From a virus: 35,394 bases of DNA. The notes beneath the pieces were generated by a model, which saw only the letters and a program-made list of their open reading frames with translations, did not search any database and was not told the origin of the DNA. A program made the translations under genes and the position numbers. Positions 21,301 to 29,360 of the stretch are shown here, in pieces. The first letter of the stretch is position 1, and the number at the start of each line of letters is the position of its first letter. The stretch spans positions 1 through 35,394 of the IMG/VR virus record IMGVR_UViG_3300005253_000546. The stretch is one strand, 5' to 3'.

Positions 21301-23196
21301 TTTCGCCTGGCGGGTGGTGACGTAGGCGGTTTTTTCCGTGCGAGAGAAGCAGCCGCAGCCGAGGAGTTTATCACCCGGAGCAAGACGGGCGTCATTACTC
21401 TGAAGAACCCCAAAGACCTCAAGCGATTTACCAATCCTTTCATCCTCATCAGGGAACTGGGACATGCGGGTGAAAACGCCGCCCGTGTTGCCGCTTATGA
21501 GAAAGGAATAAAGGACGGGTTGCCAGACCGGGAGGCCGGCCTGCGGGGCCGCCGCATCACAGTAGACTTCTCCCGGGCCGGCACGGCATCAAGAGTCATC
21601 AATGACTGGTTCCTTTTCTTCAATGCCGGGTTGCAAGGATTCATGTTGCCGGGCCGCCGTATTGCCAGCGACCCTCGTTCGCTCGGTCGGTTGGCGGTGT
21701 TGCTGGCTGGGTACCTTGGTCTGACCCTGTACAACACCTCATACGATGAGTACCAGGACGTCTCTCTCAGCGACCGCAAGGGCTGGCTCATAATCATGGT
21801 GCCCTCAGATGAGTACGACAATCGTGGCCGCAAGGTGCCGCACTACATTCGCGTCCTGCCCTTGCGGGAGTTTGCTTTGGTCACCGGCCCGGTTGAACTT
21901 GTGGTAGGTGGACTGAAGACAGATGCTCCGGAGGCATATCGGACACTGGCTCAGGAGTTCGAGGCTTGGTATCCCGTCTGGTCACCCCTGAGCATGATTA
22001 CGCAGACGGGAGGCGTGGAGTTACCGACCCAAGCCCTGCAGACGATTCAGCAGATTATCAATAATCACGATACCTTCCGTGACCGCGATATTGTTGATGA
22101 AGATATGAAACTGCTCCCGGCGGCGCTGCAATACGACCAGTTCACCGACAGTCTGGCTATCAAGATAGGCCAGGCGATCAACGTCTCGCCCAAGCAACTC
22201 GACTTCTTCGTCAGCAATATGTTCGGTTCGCTAGGCCGGGATGCCTTGAGGGCTCTCGATGTGGTTATTGGCCAGATAGACCGCGATTTGGTCGACGAGC
22301 GAATCGCGGCACTCGTAGACGACCTCCGTTCAATAGCCACGCAAGTTCCGCCCTCCCAGATTGAAGTTGCGCGTGAGACCTTTCTTGAGGGTCTGTCGGT
22401 TGAAGATAGAGACCTCGTTCTCAGTATGGAGCGGATACCGACTGAGAAGATACCATTTGTTGACAGCTTCTTTAGGCGCTTCTTCAAGGAACATGGCGGC
22501 CAGGTTGAACGCACAGTCCGCGAAAAGATACAGGAGACGCGGCCCTTCTCGGACCTCCCGCCAGAAGCATTGGCGCAGTTGCAGAAGGACGCCGTTGAAA
22601 ACGCAGAGAACCTGCTTGCCAGCAAGATAAGCAAGGAGCAGTACGACAGCCAGCGGACACGTTACCGAGCCGTGTTTTCCGGTGGGTCAACCGCAGAGTG
22701 GCGTCAGGCCCAACTGGAAGGGGCCGTCTCCCGCGCTGAGTTGGACGAGGCGCTGCCCGAAGCATACCGCCGGTCTGAGGAGTTCCAGGCAGTCAGCGCC
22801 TATCAGCAGATAAGGGCAGAACTCATCTCACAGGCAGGCGGTGCGTTCGATGCCGATACATGGACCTTCATCGAAACGGCTACGATACAGGAATTGCGGC
22901 AGTTCTATTCTGAAACTGCTGTGACTTACGCCCTCCTGCACAAGGATGATTGGATTGACCGCCTGCCGGAGCCCGCGCGGAGTCTGGAACGGCGCCGCGC
23001 ACTCCAACTGGACAGCGGGGCATGGTGGGACGGCTATAGTGAGCCGGGCCTCAGCGGACTACCGTCGGGCCCAGGTGCGGCACGGACCGCAGAGCCCTCT
23101 GGTGGCCGTCTGCAAAGGGGAGAGACTGGCGGCGCGCCAAGCGGCCGCCGGCTGGACAATACAAGGAGTCTGCTAGAAGGCAGGCTCGGAAGGTAA
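18364..23196 (+). CDS. Giant internal virion/ejection-type protein, LPD38-like
   Basis: 1610 aa. The N-terminal 550 residues are Pro/Ala-rich and low in complexity. A hydrophobic segment at about 289-310 (ISATDIVGIILIGYGVIQ) and another at about 1110-1125 (LAVLLAGYLGLTLYN) could insert in membrane. Residues about 900-1250 have FFTTYNPGFVATNTLFDGL, ITVDFSRAGTASRVINDWF and FFNAGLQGFMLPG, which match the large polyvalent protein-associated domain LPD38 family. Proteins with this domain are large, encoded near portal/capsid genes, and are thought to be packaged and ejected with DNA. The C-terminal 350 residues are charged helices. GAGGAGA before the ATG. No catalytic motif is evident. Confidence 0.7.
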   Translation: MAVGPFDAGRLRRRPAFDNLVTRIREDDAAVRDAAPPPEVAPEPFSNTVALLRERGADADPAAAVPVVARADETPLVDIDLENGFVLTPQGFVQKPGAKPDPVAVFDRDTGRLSPLSGFQRVLPGNPVELLAALQHDVDRILGREGEVEAEVQVPSGPDQFREAAPEAAAEPFDLRAFTLGEVEARAPLTFEEAAAQIEPIPLQPHVFVKDGTEIPEERVGPGLRFSREELEAKGFVLTRETELDPPTRGGRELFFDPVNGWTTVKPLPGILGDISLTIRRAAVTPLFEVAGVPISATDIVGIILIGYGVIQGGRAVWPSVKNLPSTTVDKALNVRVGQAQVDKWVATQGRLPPETQSRLGRWLVGNRTWLVERATKNLTARQAAARAAGQTPQQAAQRAASDTMTDAAAKARADLGGAFPVPAAPGVVPAAQPAPSTGNVVSIQQVISGIIGRAGTAEALGGIVAQAPAGPVGGVPQRRDLPPQLTDAGIVRASLDPATGEVLPPPSGSDLVRAVGEAFYVPEELGLAEATRIIQAGGVAPTAPPIPQSVSAPPPPDEVGLIETRPQAIPAPETLVAEDAAVAQVDSTIPPVPPEPPRSFLTFGDAQFDRYKGTTPNPIPGTRPFSERIRGFGKELEKAFTDEFARLNALGWQSEVDAALTRAASGQAQEIYRQAFNQIRNALGKDGSLVEFVDDYLVLRHQLEVMRATGRKTFRVTKGGKTQTFTPKQIQGLFVSMKNQLGPDAYARVKQAASVVPSIYHDILRGTQELTAEQIEGLIKKFPWYNPILFEDEFSTGATILNPNRKLQGRQIKRLTEFSSDKQLTTPLTALANTINRRVAANARNDARGSIAQDAIANPKAAGGDVEIVEAKPSGASFDFFENGVRKWAKLGPGSEWIAKDIELLTSQPKNIINRFARAINSIPRQFFTTYNPGFVATNTLFDGLTAFFAEGIGPRGFTKALLKNVKDMFIENETVNRFRLAGGDVGGFFRAREAAAAEEFITRSKTGVITLKNPKDLKRFTNPFILIRELGHAGENAARVAAYEKGIKDGLPDREAGLRGRRITVDFSRAGTASRVINDWFLFFNAGLQGFMLPGRRIASDPRSLGRLAVLLAGYLGLTLYNTSYDEYQDVSLSDRKGWLIIMVPSDEYDNRGRKVPHYIRVLPLREFALVTGPVELVVGGLKTDAPEAYRTLAQEFEAWYPVWSPLSMITQTGGVELPTQALQTIQQIINNHDTFRDRDIVDEDMKLLPAALQYDQFTDSLAIKIGQAINVSPKQLDFFVSNMFGSLGRDALRALDVVIGQIDRDLVDERIAALVDDLRSIATQVPPSQIEVARETFLEGLSVEDRDLVLSMERIPTEKIPFVDSFFRRFFKEHGGQVERTVREKIQETRPFSDLPPEALAQLQKDAVENAENLLASKISKEQYDSQRTRYRAVFSGGSTAEWRQAQLEGAVSRAELDEALPEAYRRSEEFQAVSAYQQIRAELISQAGGAFDADTWTFIETATIQELRQFYSETAVTYALLHKDDWIDRLPEPARSLERRRALQLDSGAWWDGYSEPGLSGLPSGPGAARTAEPSGGRLQRGETGGAPSGRRLDNTRSLLEGRLGR

Positions 23197-23212
23197 GGAG
23201 CTAGGAATATAC

Positions 23213-24106
23213 ATGACGGAGATAGTCACACAGGAGCAATCCGAGGAGACTGCGGAGGCAACTGAAGCGCGGCCAGACGCTCTGGCGCAAATCCAAAGCG
23301 GCATGAAAGAACTGCGCGGAGAGAAGTCTTCTAAGGAAACCGACGATGCTTCAAAAAAGACGAATACCGAGGACGCTACCGATGAAACCAAGACCGGCAC
23401 GGACACACCATCTGATGACGGCGAGGCTGAGGACGGCGGCGATGCCGCGCCTGAACCTCGAACGTTCACCGAAGGCTCGGAGGAGTTCAACGAAGTAGTT
23501 GACCGCCTCTCGCAGAGCAGGAAGGACAAGGAACTCAAACCCATTCAGGACGAACTGAAGACCGCCAGGGAGAAGATTGCCGAACTGGAGACCGGCGGCC
23601 ACCGCGCGTCCGAAGACGATGCCATGACTCGCCTTGAGAGCGCCGAGAAGGGGCAGTTGGGCGACGAGCCCGAAGTGCTCGACATTCAGACCACGCGGCG
23701 CAACGCCATGACGATGTTCCGCGAGGCCGAGGACAAACTGAAGGCGGCCACCAAGTCGGTCGGCGACCTCGAGGACGCTGAGAAAGACCATCAAGCCTGG
23801 CAGGCCATATTGCCGCTGCTTTTGCCTGATGACGAGACCGCTGTTGCGAATGTGAACAAACTGGTTGAAAGGTTAAAGACCGCGACCAGCGGCGAACACA
23901 TGGACGACATCATGGTCAACGTCAAGCGAGAGCTTGTGGATCTGGAGGCTGCCCGGTTGGCTCAGGAGAAAGCGGCCAAGAAACCGGCCCGACAGCCAAA
24001 AGCTCCTGATTCCTCCGCGACCACCAGTACGGCGGCCAAGCAGTCGGGGAGACCCGACCCATTGGAGCAAATCAACACCGCCGTCACCGAAGGCCGGAAA
24101 ACATGA
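23213..24106 (+). CDS. Capsid scaffolding protein
   Basis: The 297-aa product is hydrophilic, acidic in the first 90 residues (DDGEAEDGGDAAPEP) and strongly helical from about 95-135 and 160-250 (KDKELKPIQDELKTAREKI, FREAEDKLKAATKSVGDL). It ends in a basic segment (EKAAKKPARQPKAP). This composition and its place immediately before the major capsid protein are typical of internal scaffolds that direct prohead assembly and are later removed. No protease motif is visible. Confidence 0.7.
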   Translation: MTEIVTQEQSEETAEATEARPDALAQIQSGMKELRGEKSSKETDDASKKTNTEDATDETKTGTDTPSDDGEAEDGGDAAPEPRTFTEGSEEFNEVVDRLSQSRKDKELKPIQDELKTAREKIAELETGGHRASEDDAMTRLESAEKGQLGDEPEVLDIQTTRRNAMTMFREAEDKLKAATKSVGDLEDAEKDHQAWQAILPLLLPDDETAVANVNKLVERLKTATSGEHMDDIMVNVKRELVDLEAARLAQEKAAKKPARQPKAPDSSATTSTAAKQSGRPDPLEQINTAVTEGRKT

Positions 24107-24125
24107 GAATAGGAGGAGCTTCTAA

Positions 24126-25121
24126 ATGAAGACTCTTGCAGACTACGCAGAACTCGACGTCAATACGATGGAAAAGGGGGTAATGAACTGGCTTTTCAAG
24201 TTCGACCCCCTGCTCCAGCGATTGGGGTTCCGCCCAGTCAAAGGCAACGCACTGGCCTACAACGTCAAGACCGAGCGGGCCGGCGCCACCTGGATTGTGC
24301 CGACTGACGACGTCCCTGAGAAGGAGTTTGACTCCGATCAGCGGACAGTCGCCCTGAAGGAACTCATCAACGACGTCAAAGTTCCCCACTTCAACATCGA
24401 CACCAACTCCACGCAGGATGTTGAAGCCCTCGAGGTTGTGGAAGGTATCCGCGACCTGCGCTCCGGTTTCGTCGAGACCTTCCTCTTTGGCGGCACGACC
24501 ACCACGGTCAGTACGAAAGAACCGGATGGTATCCTGAAGCTCATCGCCGAGCTGGAAACTACGGGCACGACCGACCTGGATGGTATCGTGAACACGCAGG
24601 TTATTGCTAACGCGATAGCCTCCGGTGCCCTGACTCAGGCGAAAATCGAGGAACTGATTGACGCCACCCGCCCGGAACTCGACGAGATCACCATCCTGAT
24701 GACCGACCGCCGAGCCCGGCGCAAGATCAACGCTCTGGCACGCGCCAGCGGCAGCCCGCTGCGCGTCACGCAGAACGAGTTTGGGCAGTTCATCTCCATC
24801 TTCAACGAAATCCCGCTGGTAGTCAGCGACTACATGAGGGACAACTTCCAAGACAACGATGGCTCCTCGGTGCTGGACATCGCGGCCTACGTGAAGAACA
24901 AGACACGGGCCAGCGGATTCGACAACAGCATCATCCTGGCCCTCAAGATGGGCGACGAGCAGCTCACCGGCATCCAGAGCGGCACCCTCAGCGCCAAGAA
25001 GATCAGCGAGGATGCCCCCGATAAGGACGCCGTCCACTACCGGATGAAGTGGTACGCCGCGCAGGCACTCTTCAACAAGTTCGCCGCCGCCGTCCTGACG
25101 GGTATCAACGCCGACACTTAG
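24126..25121 (+). CDS. Major capsid protein, HK97-fold
   Basis: 331 aa, within the usual size of HK97-fold capsid subunits without a delta domain. Recognisable elements are an N-terminal arm (MKTLADYAELDVNTMEKGV), a beta segment around VPTDDVPEKEFDSDQ (E-loop region), a spine-helix-like KELINDVKVPH, a P-domain segment around VVEGIRDLRSGFVETFLFGG, and a late VHYRMKWYAAQALFNKFAAA that resembles the conserved capsid C-terminal helix. AGGAGGA precedes the ATG. It is placed between scaffold and decoration-like genes. Confidence 0.8.
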   Translation: MKTLADYAELDVNTMEKGVMNWLFKFDPLLQRLGFRPVKGNALAYNVKTERAGATWIVPTDDVPEKEFDSDQRTVALKELINDVKVPHFNIDTNSTQDVEALEVVEGIRDLRSGFVETFLFGGTTTTVSTKEPDGILKLIAELETTGTTDLDGIVNTQVIANAIASGALTQAKIEELIDATRPELDEITILMTDRRARRKINALARASGSPLRVTQNEFGQFISIFNEIPLVVSDYMRDNFQDNDGSSVLDIAAYVKNKTRASGFDNSIILALKMGDEQLTGIQSGTLSAKKISEDAPDKDAVHYRMKWYAAQALFNKFAAAVLTGINADT

Positions 25122-25141
25122 ACCCACCTCCGGGCCATAGC

Positions 25142-25190
25142 TGCCCAATAAGACAAGGAGGTCACTACCAACATGGCAAGTGACATTGTT
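25142..25190 (+). repeat. 49-bp leader repeat, copy 1
   Basis: Exactly repeated at 26044-26092. It includes the AAGGAGG ribosome site and the ATG plus first codons (MASDIV) of both paralogues. Confidence 0.9.
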
Positions 25191-26029
25191 CTCAGTAACA
25201 TTCGTGGGCGCGTGGAGCGTCTCACGGCCAAGTCTGGCGCCGCCTGGCGAAGAGGTGACCTGATTGGCTACGACTCTGGCTGGGTGAAGGCAGACGCAAG
25301 CGTCGCCACACCCATCTATGCCCAACTGGTAGCCTTGACGCCGGCAGACGGCAGCAACGAAGAAGTAAACCTGTTCAACGCCTGTCGCTCGTGCGACGTG
25401 CATGACGCCGACGCGCCTTTCACGGCAGTCACCGCCCAGTATCTCTCCGGCACTGCCGGCGCGATTACCGAAACCCGCCCGGCAACCGACTTCGACCTCA
25501 TCCAGGTCGTCGGCCACGCACTCGACACCAAGAACATGACACTGGACCTCAAGGCTCCCGTCGAGTATGAGCTGTTCCTTGAGCCGGACTTGCTTGACAC
25601 CTCTTCGGAGCCCGGTATCGGCGGGGGCGGCGCGGGCTGGCCGGGGCCGGAACCCCCCCGCGCGGGGGCGGGCCGCCTCCACGGGCGGCCGCCCTCAAGG
25701 GCCGTCTGCCTTCTGGCTTGGTGGGCAGCATCGTGGTCGCCGACATCATTCTCAACTCCATCAACGCCTCGGCGGGCGACCTCGGCGTCACCATTGTCGG
25801 CGGGGCTGACGGAGCGGCCAACAATCAGGACACCGGCACGGCCGTTTCGAGCGGTGACTGGGACCAGACCGATGCAGACAACATTCTCCTCACGGTCGAC
25901 ATCACGGCCAACTTCGATGCCGGGTTCTACCTGCCGGGCCGCAACTTCGCAGTCTTCCTCAACCCGACCACCATCACCGCCGAGGCGCAGGTTCTCGGCC
26001 TCTACATCCGGGGGTGGAAACTCCCATAG
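25173..26029 (+). pseudogene. Decoration-like structural gene, frameshifted
   Basis: The first 160 codons align closely with the next gene (MASDIVLSNI vs MASDIVLTNV, RGDLIGYDSGWVKADA vs RGTIIGYDSGWVRADA, then LSGTAG...ETRP). At 25653-25693 a GC-rich block of 41 bases replaces 27 bases in the paralogue, which shifts the frame; the unshifted frame continues as nonsense to 26096. In the shifted frame the homologous sequence resumes as GRLPSGLVGSIVVADIILNS and ends PGRNFAVF, IRGWKLP at TAG 26027-26029. Either the assembly has an artefact, or the gene is broken, or a recoding event joins the parts. Likely a capsid decoration or accessory head protein. Confidence 0.75.
25653..25694. repeat. GC-rich palindrome block at the frameshift
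   Basis: Contains a 14-bp perfect palindrome CCCCCGCGCGGGGG (25655-25668) and a 12-bp palindrome GGGCGGCCGCCC (25683-25694). GGCCGCC also pairs with the downstream GGCGGCC. The block is 14 bases longer than the matching stretch in the paralogue, exactly the length of the first palindrome. Confidence 0.7.
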
Positions 26030-26043
26030 CACCGGGCCTTCAG

Positions 26044-26092
26044 TGCCCAATAAGACAAGGAGGTCACTACCAACATGGCAAGTGACATTGTT
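26044..26092 (+). repeat. 49-bp leader repeat, copy 2
   Basis: Identical to 25142-25190. It indicates that the pair arose by tandem duplication, or that the leader was homogenised recently, since the coding parts beyond codon 7 have diverged. Confidence 0.9.
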
Positions 26093-26914
26093 TTGACAAA
26101 TGTCGTGGGGCAAGTGCAACGTCTCACGGCCAAGGCTGACGAAATCTGGCGCCGCGGCACCATCATCGGGTACGACTCCGGGTGGGTTCGCGCCGACGCC
26201 GACGCGGCAGCCAACATCTACGGACAGTTGATTTCCCTGACCGCTGCAGACGGCAATGACCCCGGCGACAACCAGTTCGTCGCCTGCCGGGCTTGCGACA
26301 TCTTCGACGTCGACGCCCCCTTCACCGCCGCCACGGCGCAGTACCTCAGCGGTACGGCCGGTGGGTTTACCGAAACGCGACCCACCACCGACGGCGACCT
26401 CATTCAGGTTGTGGGATGGTCGTATGACGACTCCCATGCCTTCCTGAAGATGAATGCTCCCATTGAGTATGAAATCTTCCTCAGCCCCGACCCACTGGAC
26501 ACCACCGGGGAGCCCGGTCTCGGTTCAGCCGACACCGGCTGGCCTGGGCCGCAGGTCGACGCCACCGGTGAGAGTTTCTACTTCAAGGGACGGTTCCCTT
26601 CGGGTCTTGTCGGTGCCATCGCGGAAGCGCGGGTTATCTTCAACTCCATCAACGCCAGCGCCTTCGACAACGACGTCTCAATCGTCGGCGGCTACGATGG
26701 CGCCAGCAACGTACAGGACACCGGGGCTCCCATCACGGCGGGCGACTGGAACGTAGATACGAACGACTTGCTGCTCTACCAGGACATCAGTTCGTTGATC
26801 GACGCAGACTTCTACAAGCCCGGCCGGAACTTCGCCGTCTTCTGTGACCCTGACGGAATCACCAACGACGCCACGGTAATCGGACTGTCAATAAGGGGCT
26901 GGCGTCTGCCCTAG
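26075..26914 (+). CDS. Decoration-like/structural protein, intact paralogue
   Basis: 279 aa with an intact frame. It begins MASDIVLTNVVGQVQRLT and has a beta-rich, Gly/Thr/Asp-rich composition, no transmembrane segments and few lysines. A probable two-domain structure has a hinge around residue 155-165 (TGWPGPQVDATG). The C-terminal half (FPSGLVGAIAEARVIFNSIN...) resembles jelly-roll folds. Placement right after the capsid gene suggests a capsid decoration or head-fibre protein. The preceding gene is its paralogue. AAGGAGG at normal distance. Confidence 0.7.
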   Translation: MASDIVLTNVVGQVQRLTAKADEIWRRGTIIGYDSGWVRADADAAANIYGQLISLTAADGNDPGDNQFVACRACDIFDVDAPFTAATAQYLSGTAGGFTETRPTTDGDLIQVVGWSYDDSHAFLKMNAPIEYEIFLSPDPLDTTGEPGLGSADTGWPGPQVDATGESFYFKGRFPSGLVGAIAEARVIFNSINASAFDNDVSIVGGYDGASNVQDTGAPITAGDWNVDTNDLLLYQDISSLIDADFYKPGRNFAVFCDPDGITNDATVIGLSIRGWRLP

Positions 26915-26938
26915 CCGAAAGGCAACTTCGGAACTACA

Positions 26939-26970
26939 CGGCGGGGACTGGCTTCGGCTGGTCCCCGCCG
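26939..26970 (+). terminator. 14-bp hairpin with UUCG tetraloop
   Basis: CGGCGGGGAC (26939-26948) pairs with GTCCCCGCCG (26961-26970); four inner pairs (two G-T wobbles) close a TTCG loop at 26953-26956. No T-run follows; the next ribosome site starts right after it. It could slow transcription after the abundant head genes or protect the upstream mRNA 3' end. Confidence 0.5.
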
Positions 26971-26980
26971 GAGGTTGAAC

Positions 26981-27361
26981 ATGAGTCTATTGCCAGAGAT
27001 TGTCGTCGAGGCTTTCAAAGACCTCACCACGCAGGAACTCCGCGACCTTCACTCGACGGAGGTCGTGACGAAAAACGGCGACTATATCGGAACCTTCATC
27101 GTCCCGCAATCGGACTACGTGAAAATGCAGGTCGAATACCTGGGCCAGATGTCCAACTCGGTGAAACCCGTCGAGGAGGCGGAGGCGGAACCCGAAGACC
27201 CCGATGCGTGGGTCAAGGCGCTTCGCGCACCCAACCCCGGCGAGTTCCTCTGCTCGAAGTGCAAGGCCATTCACCGCCGGTCGGACACGACCAAGAACGG
27301 CAAACACGCAAAGGACCACGAGTGGGTCGCACCTGAGCCGCCCGCTGAGGAGACTGAGTAA
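26981..27361 (+). CDS. Hypothetical protein with C-terminal zinc site
   Basis: 126 aa from ATG 26981, with GGAGG six bases upstream. The N-terminus is a helix-rich segment (EIVVEAFKDLTTQELRDLH); an acidic linker (EEAEAEPEDPDA) follows; the C-terminus has FLCSKCKAIHRRSD and GKHAKDHEW, giving a C-x2-C...H...H site. It lies between head and neck genes and overlaps the next ATG by one base. Possibly a small head-completion or assembly protein. Confidence 0.6.
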   Translation: MSLLPEIVVEAFKDLTTQELRDLHSTEVVTKNGDYIGTFIVPQSDYVKMQVEYLGQMSNSVKPVEEAEAEPEDPDAWVKALRAPNPGEFLCSKCKAIHRRSDTTKNGKHAKDHEWVAPEPPAEETE

Positions 27362-28524
27362 TGGGAATACCACCGGAAGCGGCTTCAGAATACAAAGGAA
27401 TCCCCTCAAGGGTCATCGCTGGCCTGAACGTTGACGGCGAGACGCGACCCATCCTGGTTAATAATGAAGGCGCTCTTATCGGAAGTGTCTTCGGAGCCCC
27501 CCTTCTCTACTCTGCCCGAAACGGTACGGCCAACTGGATGAAGAGTCCGCCGGGAGCGGTATTCCAGAAGGGACCGTCAATGTTCTCAGTCAAGATGTAC
27601 GTCGACAACACCAATGATGACTGGGCCTCGGTGGTTATTCCGGTGAACGAGATGAAGGTGACGGACCTCACCGAAGCCATGTGGACGTACTGGATGACAA
27701 ATGCGGAGTCGGGCGGTCTCAACATCGTCGTCTGGGTGCATGACCCCACTGATTTCAGCAAGCGCGCGGAGATAACGCAACTCATGGGTCTGGTGTCTAA
27801 GGATGCGGGCTTCAACGTCGAAACCTTGAACCTGACCGACACGGAATTGTTCTACTATGGTGAGAACGTCAGCGGCTCCGACCTGACGGCTGGCACCAAC
27901 TACACGTGGGCACAGTTCCAGGCTGACCCACTGTTCTCAACTTGGCGCATCTACCGCATCACGTTCGACCTTGGTTGGCTTGGGGCTACTGTCCAAGAGG
28001 ATGTCTGGCTGACTGAAATTACCATCAACGGCCAGCAGATTCCACTCAAGCCCAGCGGTGACTTCTACACGAACACTGTTATAGCACAGCAGACCATGGT
28101 GGCCGATGCCAAGGCAGCAGGGGATGTCTACTCAGGGAGCGCAGGCAGCGGCGTTGATTGGGACTTCCCGTTGGGTGGTTCGGGTGAGATTACCCAAGTC
28201 GTTATGCAGCACAACGCTCAACTTACCGACAGGTTCGTGCTTTATCTCTTCGGTCAGCCGCCGACAAGCATGAAGAATAACAATGTTGCCAACACCAGTC
28301 CAGTCTTAGCCGATGCGCTGTTCTTCCTTGGTGCTGTCGAGTTCGACGCCATGAGGTACATCCAAACAGGCGATGCCTGGACGCTCGCTTCGGTAAGCAC
28401 ACTTGGGGGTCTGCCAATTCACCATGACAACTTCACCGTCTTCGGTATCCTTGTCGGGCAGGATGGAGGCACTACGGTAGCCGAAGCCCTCACCATTACC
28501 ATGACATCGGTAAACGAGACGTAG
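27361..28524 (+). CDS. Beta-rich virion structural protein, 387 aa
   Basis: The product has the Gly/Thr/Asn-rich, cysteine-free composition of structural virion proteins, with long stretches of beta-prone sequence (DWASVVIPVNEMKVTD, GLNIVVWVHDPTDF, WRIYRITFDLGWLG). The segment around residues 55-240 may be a jelly-roll/carbohydrate-binding-like sandwich. No exact family is recognised. It sits after the capsid-decoration pair and before a LamG-like protein, so a capsid or head-fibre role is plausible. Confidence 0.6.
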   Translation: MGIPPEAASEYKGIPSRVIAGLNVDGETRPILVNNEGALIGSVFGAPLLYSARNGTANWMKSPPGAVFQKGPSMFSVKMYVDNTNDDWASVVIPVNEMKVTDLTEAMWTYWMTNAESGGLNIVVWVHDPTDFSKRAEITQLMGLVSKDAGFNVETLNLTDTELFYYGENVSGSDLTAGTNYTWAQFQADPLFSTWRIYRITFDLGWLGATVQEDVWLTEITINGQQIPLKPSGDFYTNTVIAQQTMVADAKAAGDVYSGSAGSGVDWDFPLGGSGEITQVVMQHNAQLTDRFVLYLFGQPPTSMKNNNVANTSPVLADALFFLGAVEFDAMRYIQTGDAWTLASVSTLGGLPIHHDNFTVFGILVGQDGGTTVAEALTITMTSVNET

Positions 28525-28533
28525 GAGGGCAAT

Positions 28534-29295
28534 ATGGTAATGAGTTCTCCTGCACTGAAATACAGGCGTAATCCGCGTTTCCCCAGGTTCAAGCCTGATG
28601 CCAACACTGCCCTGTGGTTTCCCGGCCAAGACGACGCGCAGAGTTCCACTATCAGAGACCGTAGTGGGAATGGGAATGATGGTACTCTAGCGAATACCAC
28701 TTGGGTTCAGAACAGCAAGGGTCTGTGGGTTCTTGACTTCAATGGTACTACCAGCATCGGCACTGTTTCTGACGCAGCGAGTATTCAGAACATCTTTGAC
28801 GGTGGTGGAACTATCGAGGCTTGGGTCAATCTTAGAAACGACGGTGAGAATGACCTCGGCTTCATCCTAGATAAGAGTGCCAACTTCATCAAAAGTTGGA
28901 CTCTTCGTGTAGCGAGTGAATTAGCGGGTCAAGTACAGTTGGTATTTCTATGTGTTTTCGATGGAACTGGGGGCCGGTGGACAACCCCACGAATAGTCAA
29001 CTTGGATAACTACTGCTACGTTGCAGTCATCTACAATGCAGATGCAACTACCAACAACCCCACAGTTATTGTGGATGACTCTATCTTTACTGTCGGTTCG
29101 GGCCTTGAGGAGCCTGCGGCTCCGGTTGGCACAAGGGTCAGTGATGCTGGTGTGGATTTAACCATTGGAAATGTAGCTGATGGAAGTAGAACCACCGATG
29201 GTGCTATCGGGCTAGTCCGTGCCTCGGACATTAGCCGAACCACTGGCGTACTCCAGGGAACTTACAGACAGGAACGAGGACTGTTCGGAGTATAG
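28534..29295 (+). CDS. LamG/concanavalin A-like surface protein
   Basis: 253 aa. Residues 20-240 follow the Laminin_G_3 pattern: TALWFPGQDDAQSSTIRDRSG-type opening, NGNDGTLANTTWV, LDFNGTTSIGTV, GTIEAWVNLRND, a middle strand set, and TIGNVADGSRTTDGAIG. These beta-sandwich domains bind sugars or host surfaces. AGGAGGG precedes the start. GC content is visibly lower than in the capsid genes, consistent with acquisition by exchange. As a stand-alone virion protein it may decorate the head or tail. Confidence 0.75.
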   Translation: MVMSSPALKYRRNPRFPRFKPDANTALWFPGQDDAQSSTIRDRSGNGNDGTLANTTWVQNSKGLWVLDFNGTTSIGTVSDAASIQNIFDGGGTIEAWVNLRNDGENDLGFILDKSANFIKSWTLRVASELAGQVQLVFLCVFDGTGGRWTTPRIVNLDNYCYVAVIYNADATTNNPTVIVDDSIFTVGSGLEEPAAPVGTRVSDAGVDLTIGNVADGSRTTDGAIGLVRASDISRTTGVLQGTYRQERGLFGV

Positions 29296-29297
29296 AG

Positions 29298-29357
29298 ATG
29301 CCAGGACATACGCCAGGCGAAAAGAAGAAAGCCAAGAAGAAGCCGAAGAAGGGGTAG
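29298..29357 (+). CDS. Lysine-rich 19-aa peptide
   Basis: ATG 29298 has GGAG eight bases upstream and the frame encodes MPGHTPGEKKKAKKKPKKG, then TAG, with the next gene starting 3 bases later. Ten of 19 residues are lysine. It overlaps no other likely frame. Such tiny Lys-rich frames occur at the same position in other tailed phages, probably as DNA-binding or leader peptides, but no function is established. Confidence 0.5.
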   Translation: MPGHTPGEKKKAKKKPKKG

Positions 29358-29360
29358 GCC

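Noticed and set aside
24084-25682. Leftward frame of 532 codons across the capsid gene
   Set aside because: It is antisense to the capsid and decoration genes; its length comes from the codon bias of those genes.
25693-26096. Rightward frame continuing the first decoration gene to 26096
   Set aside because: After the GC palindrome this frame gives a Ser/Thr/Pro/Arg-rich, non-homologous product that runs into the next gene; homology to the paralogue is in a different frame, ending at 26029.
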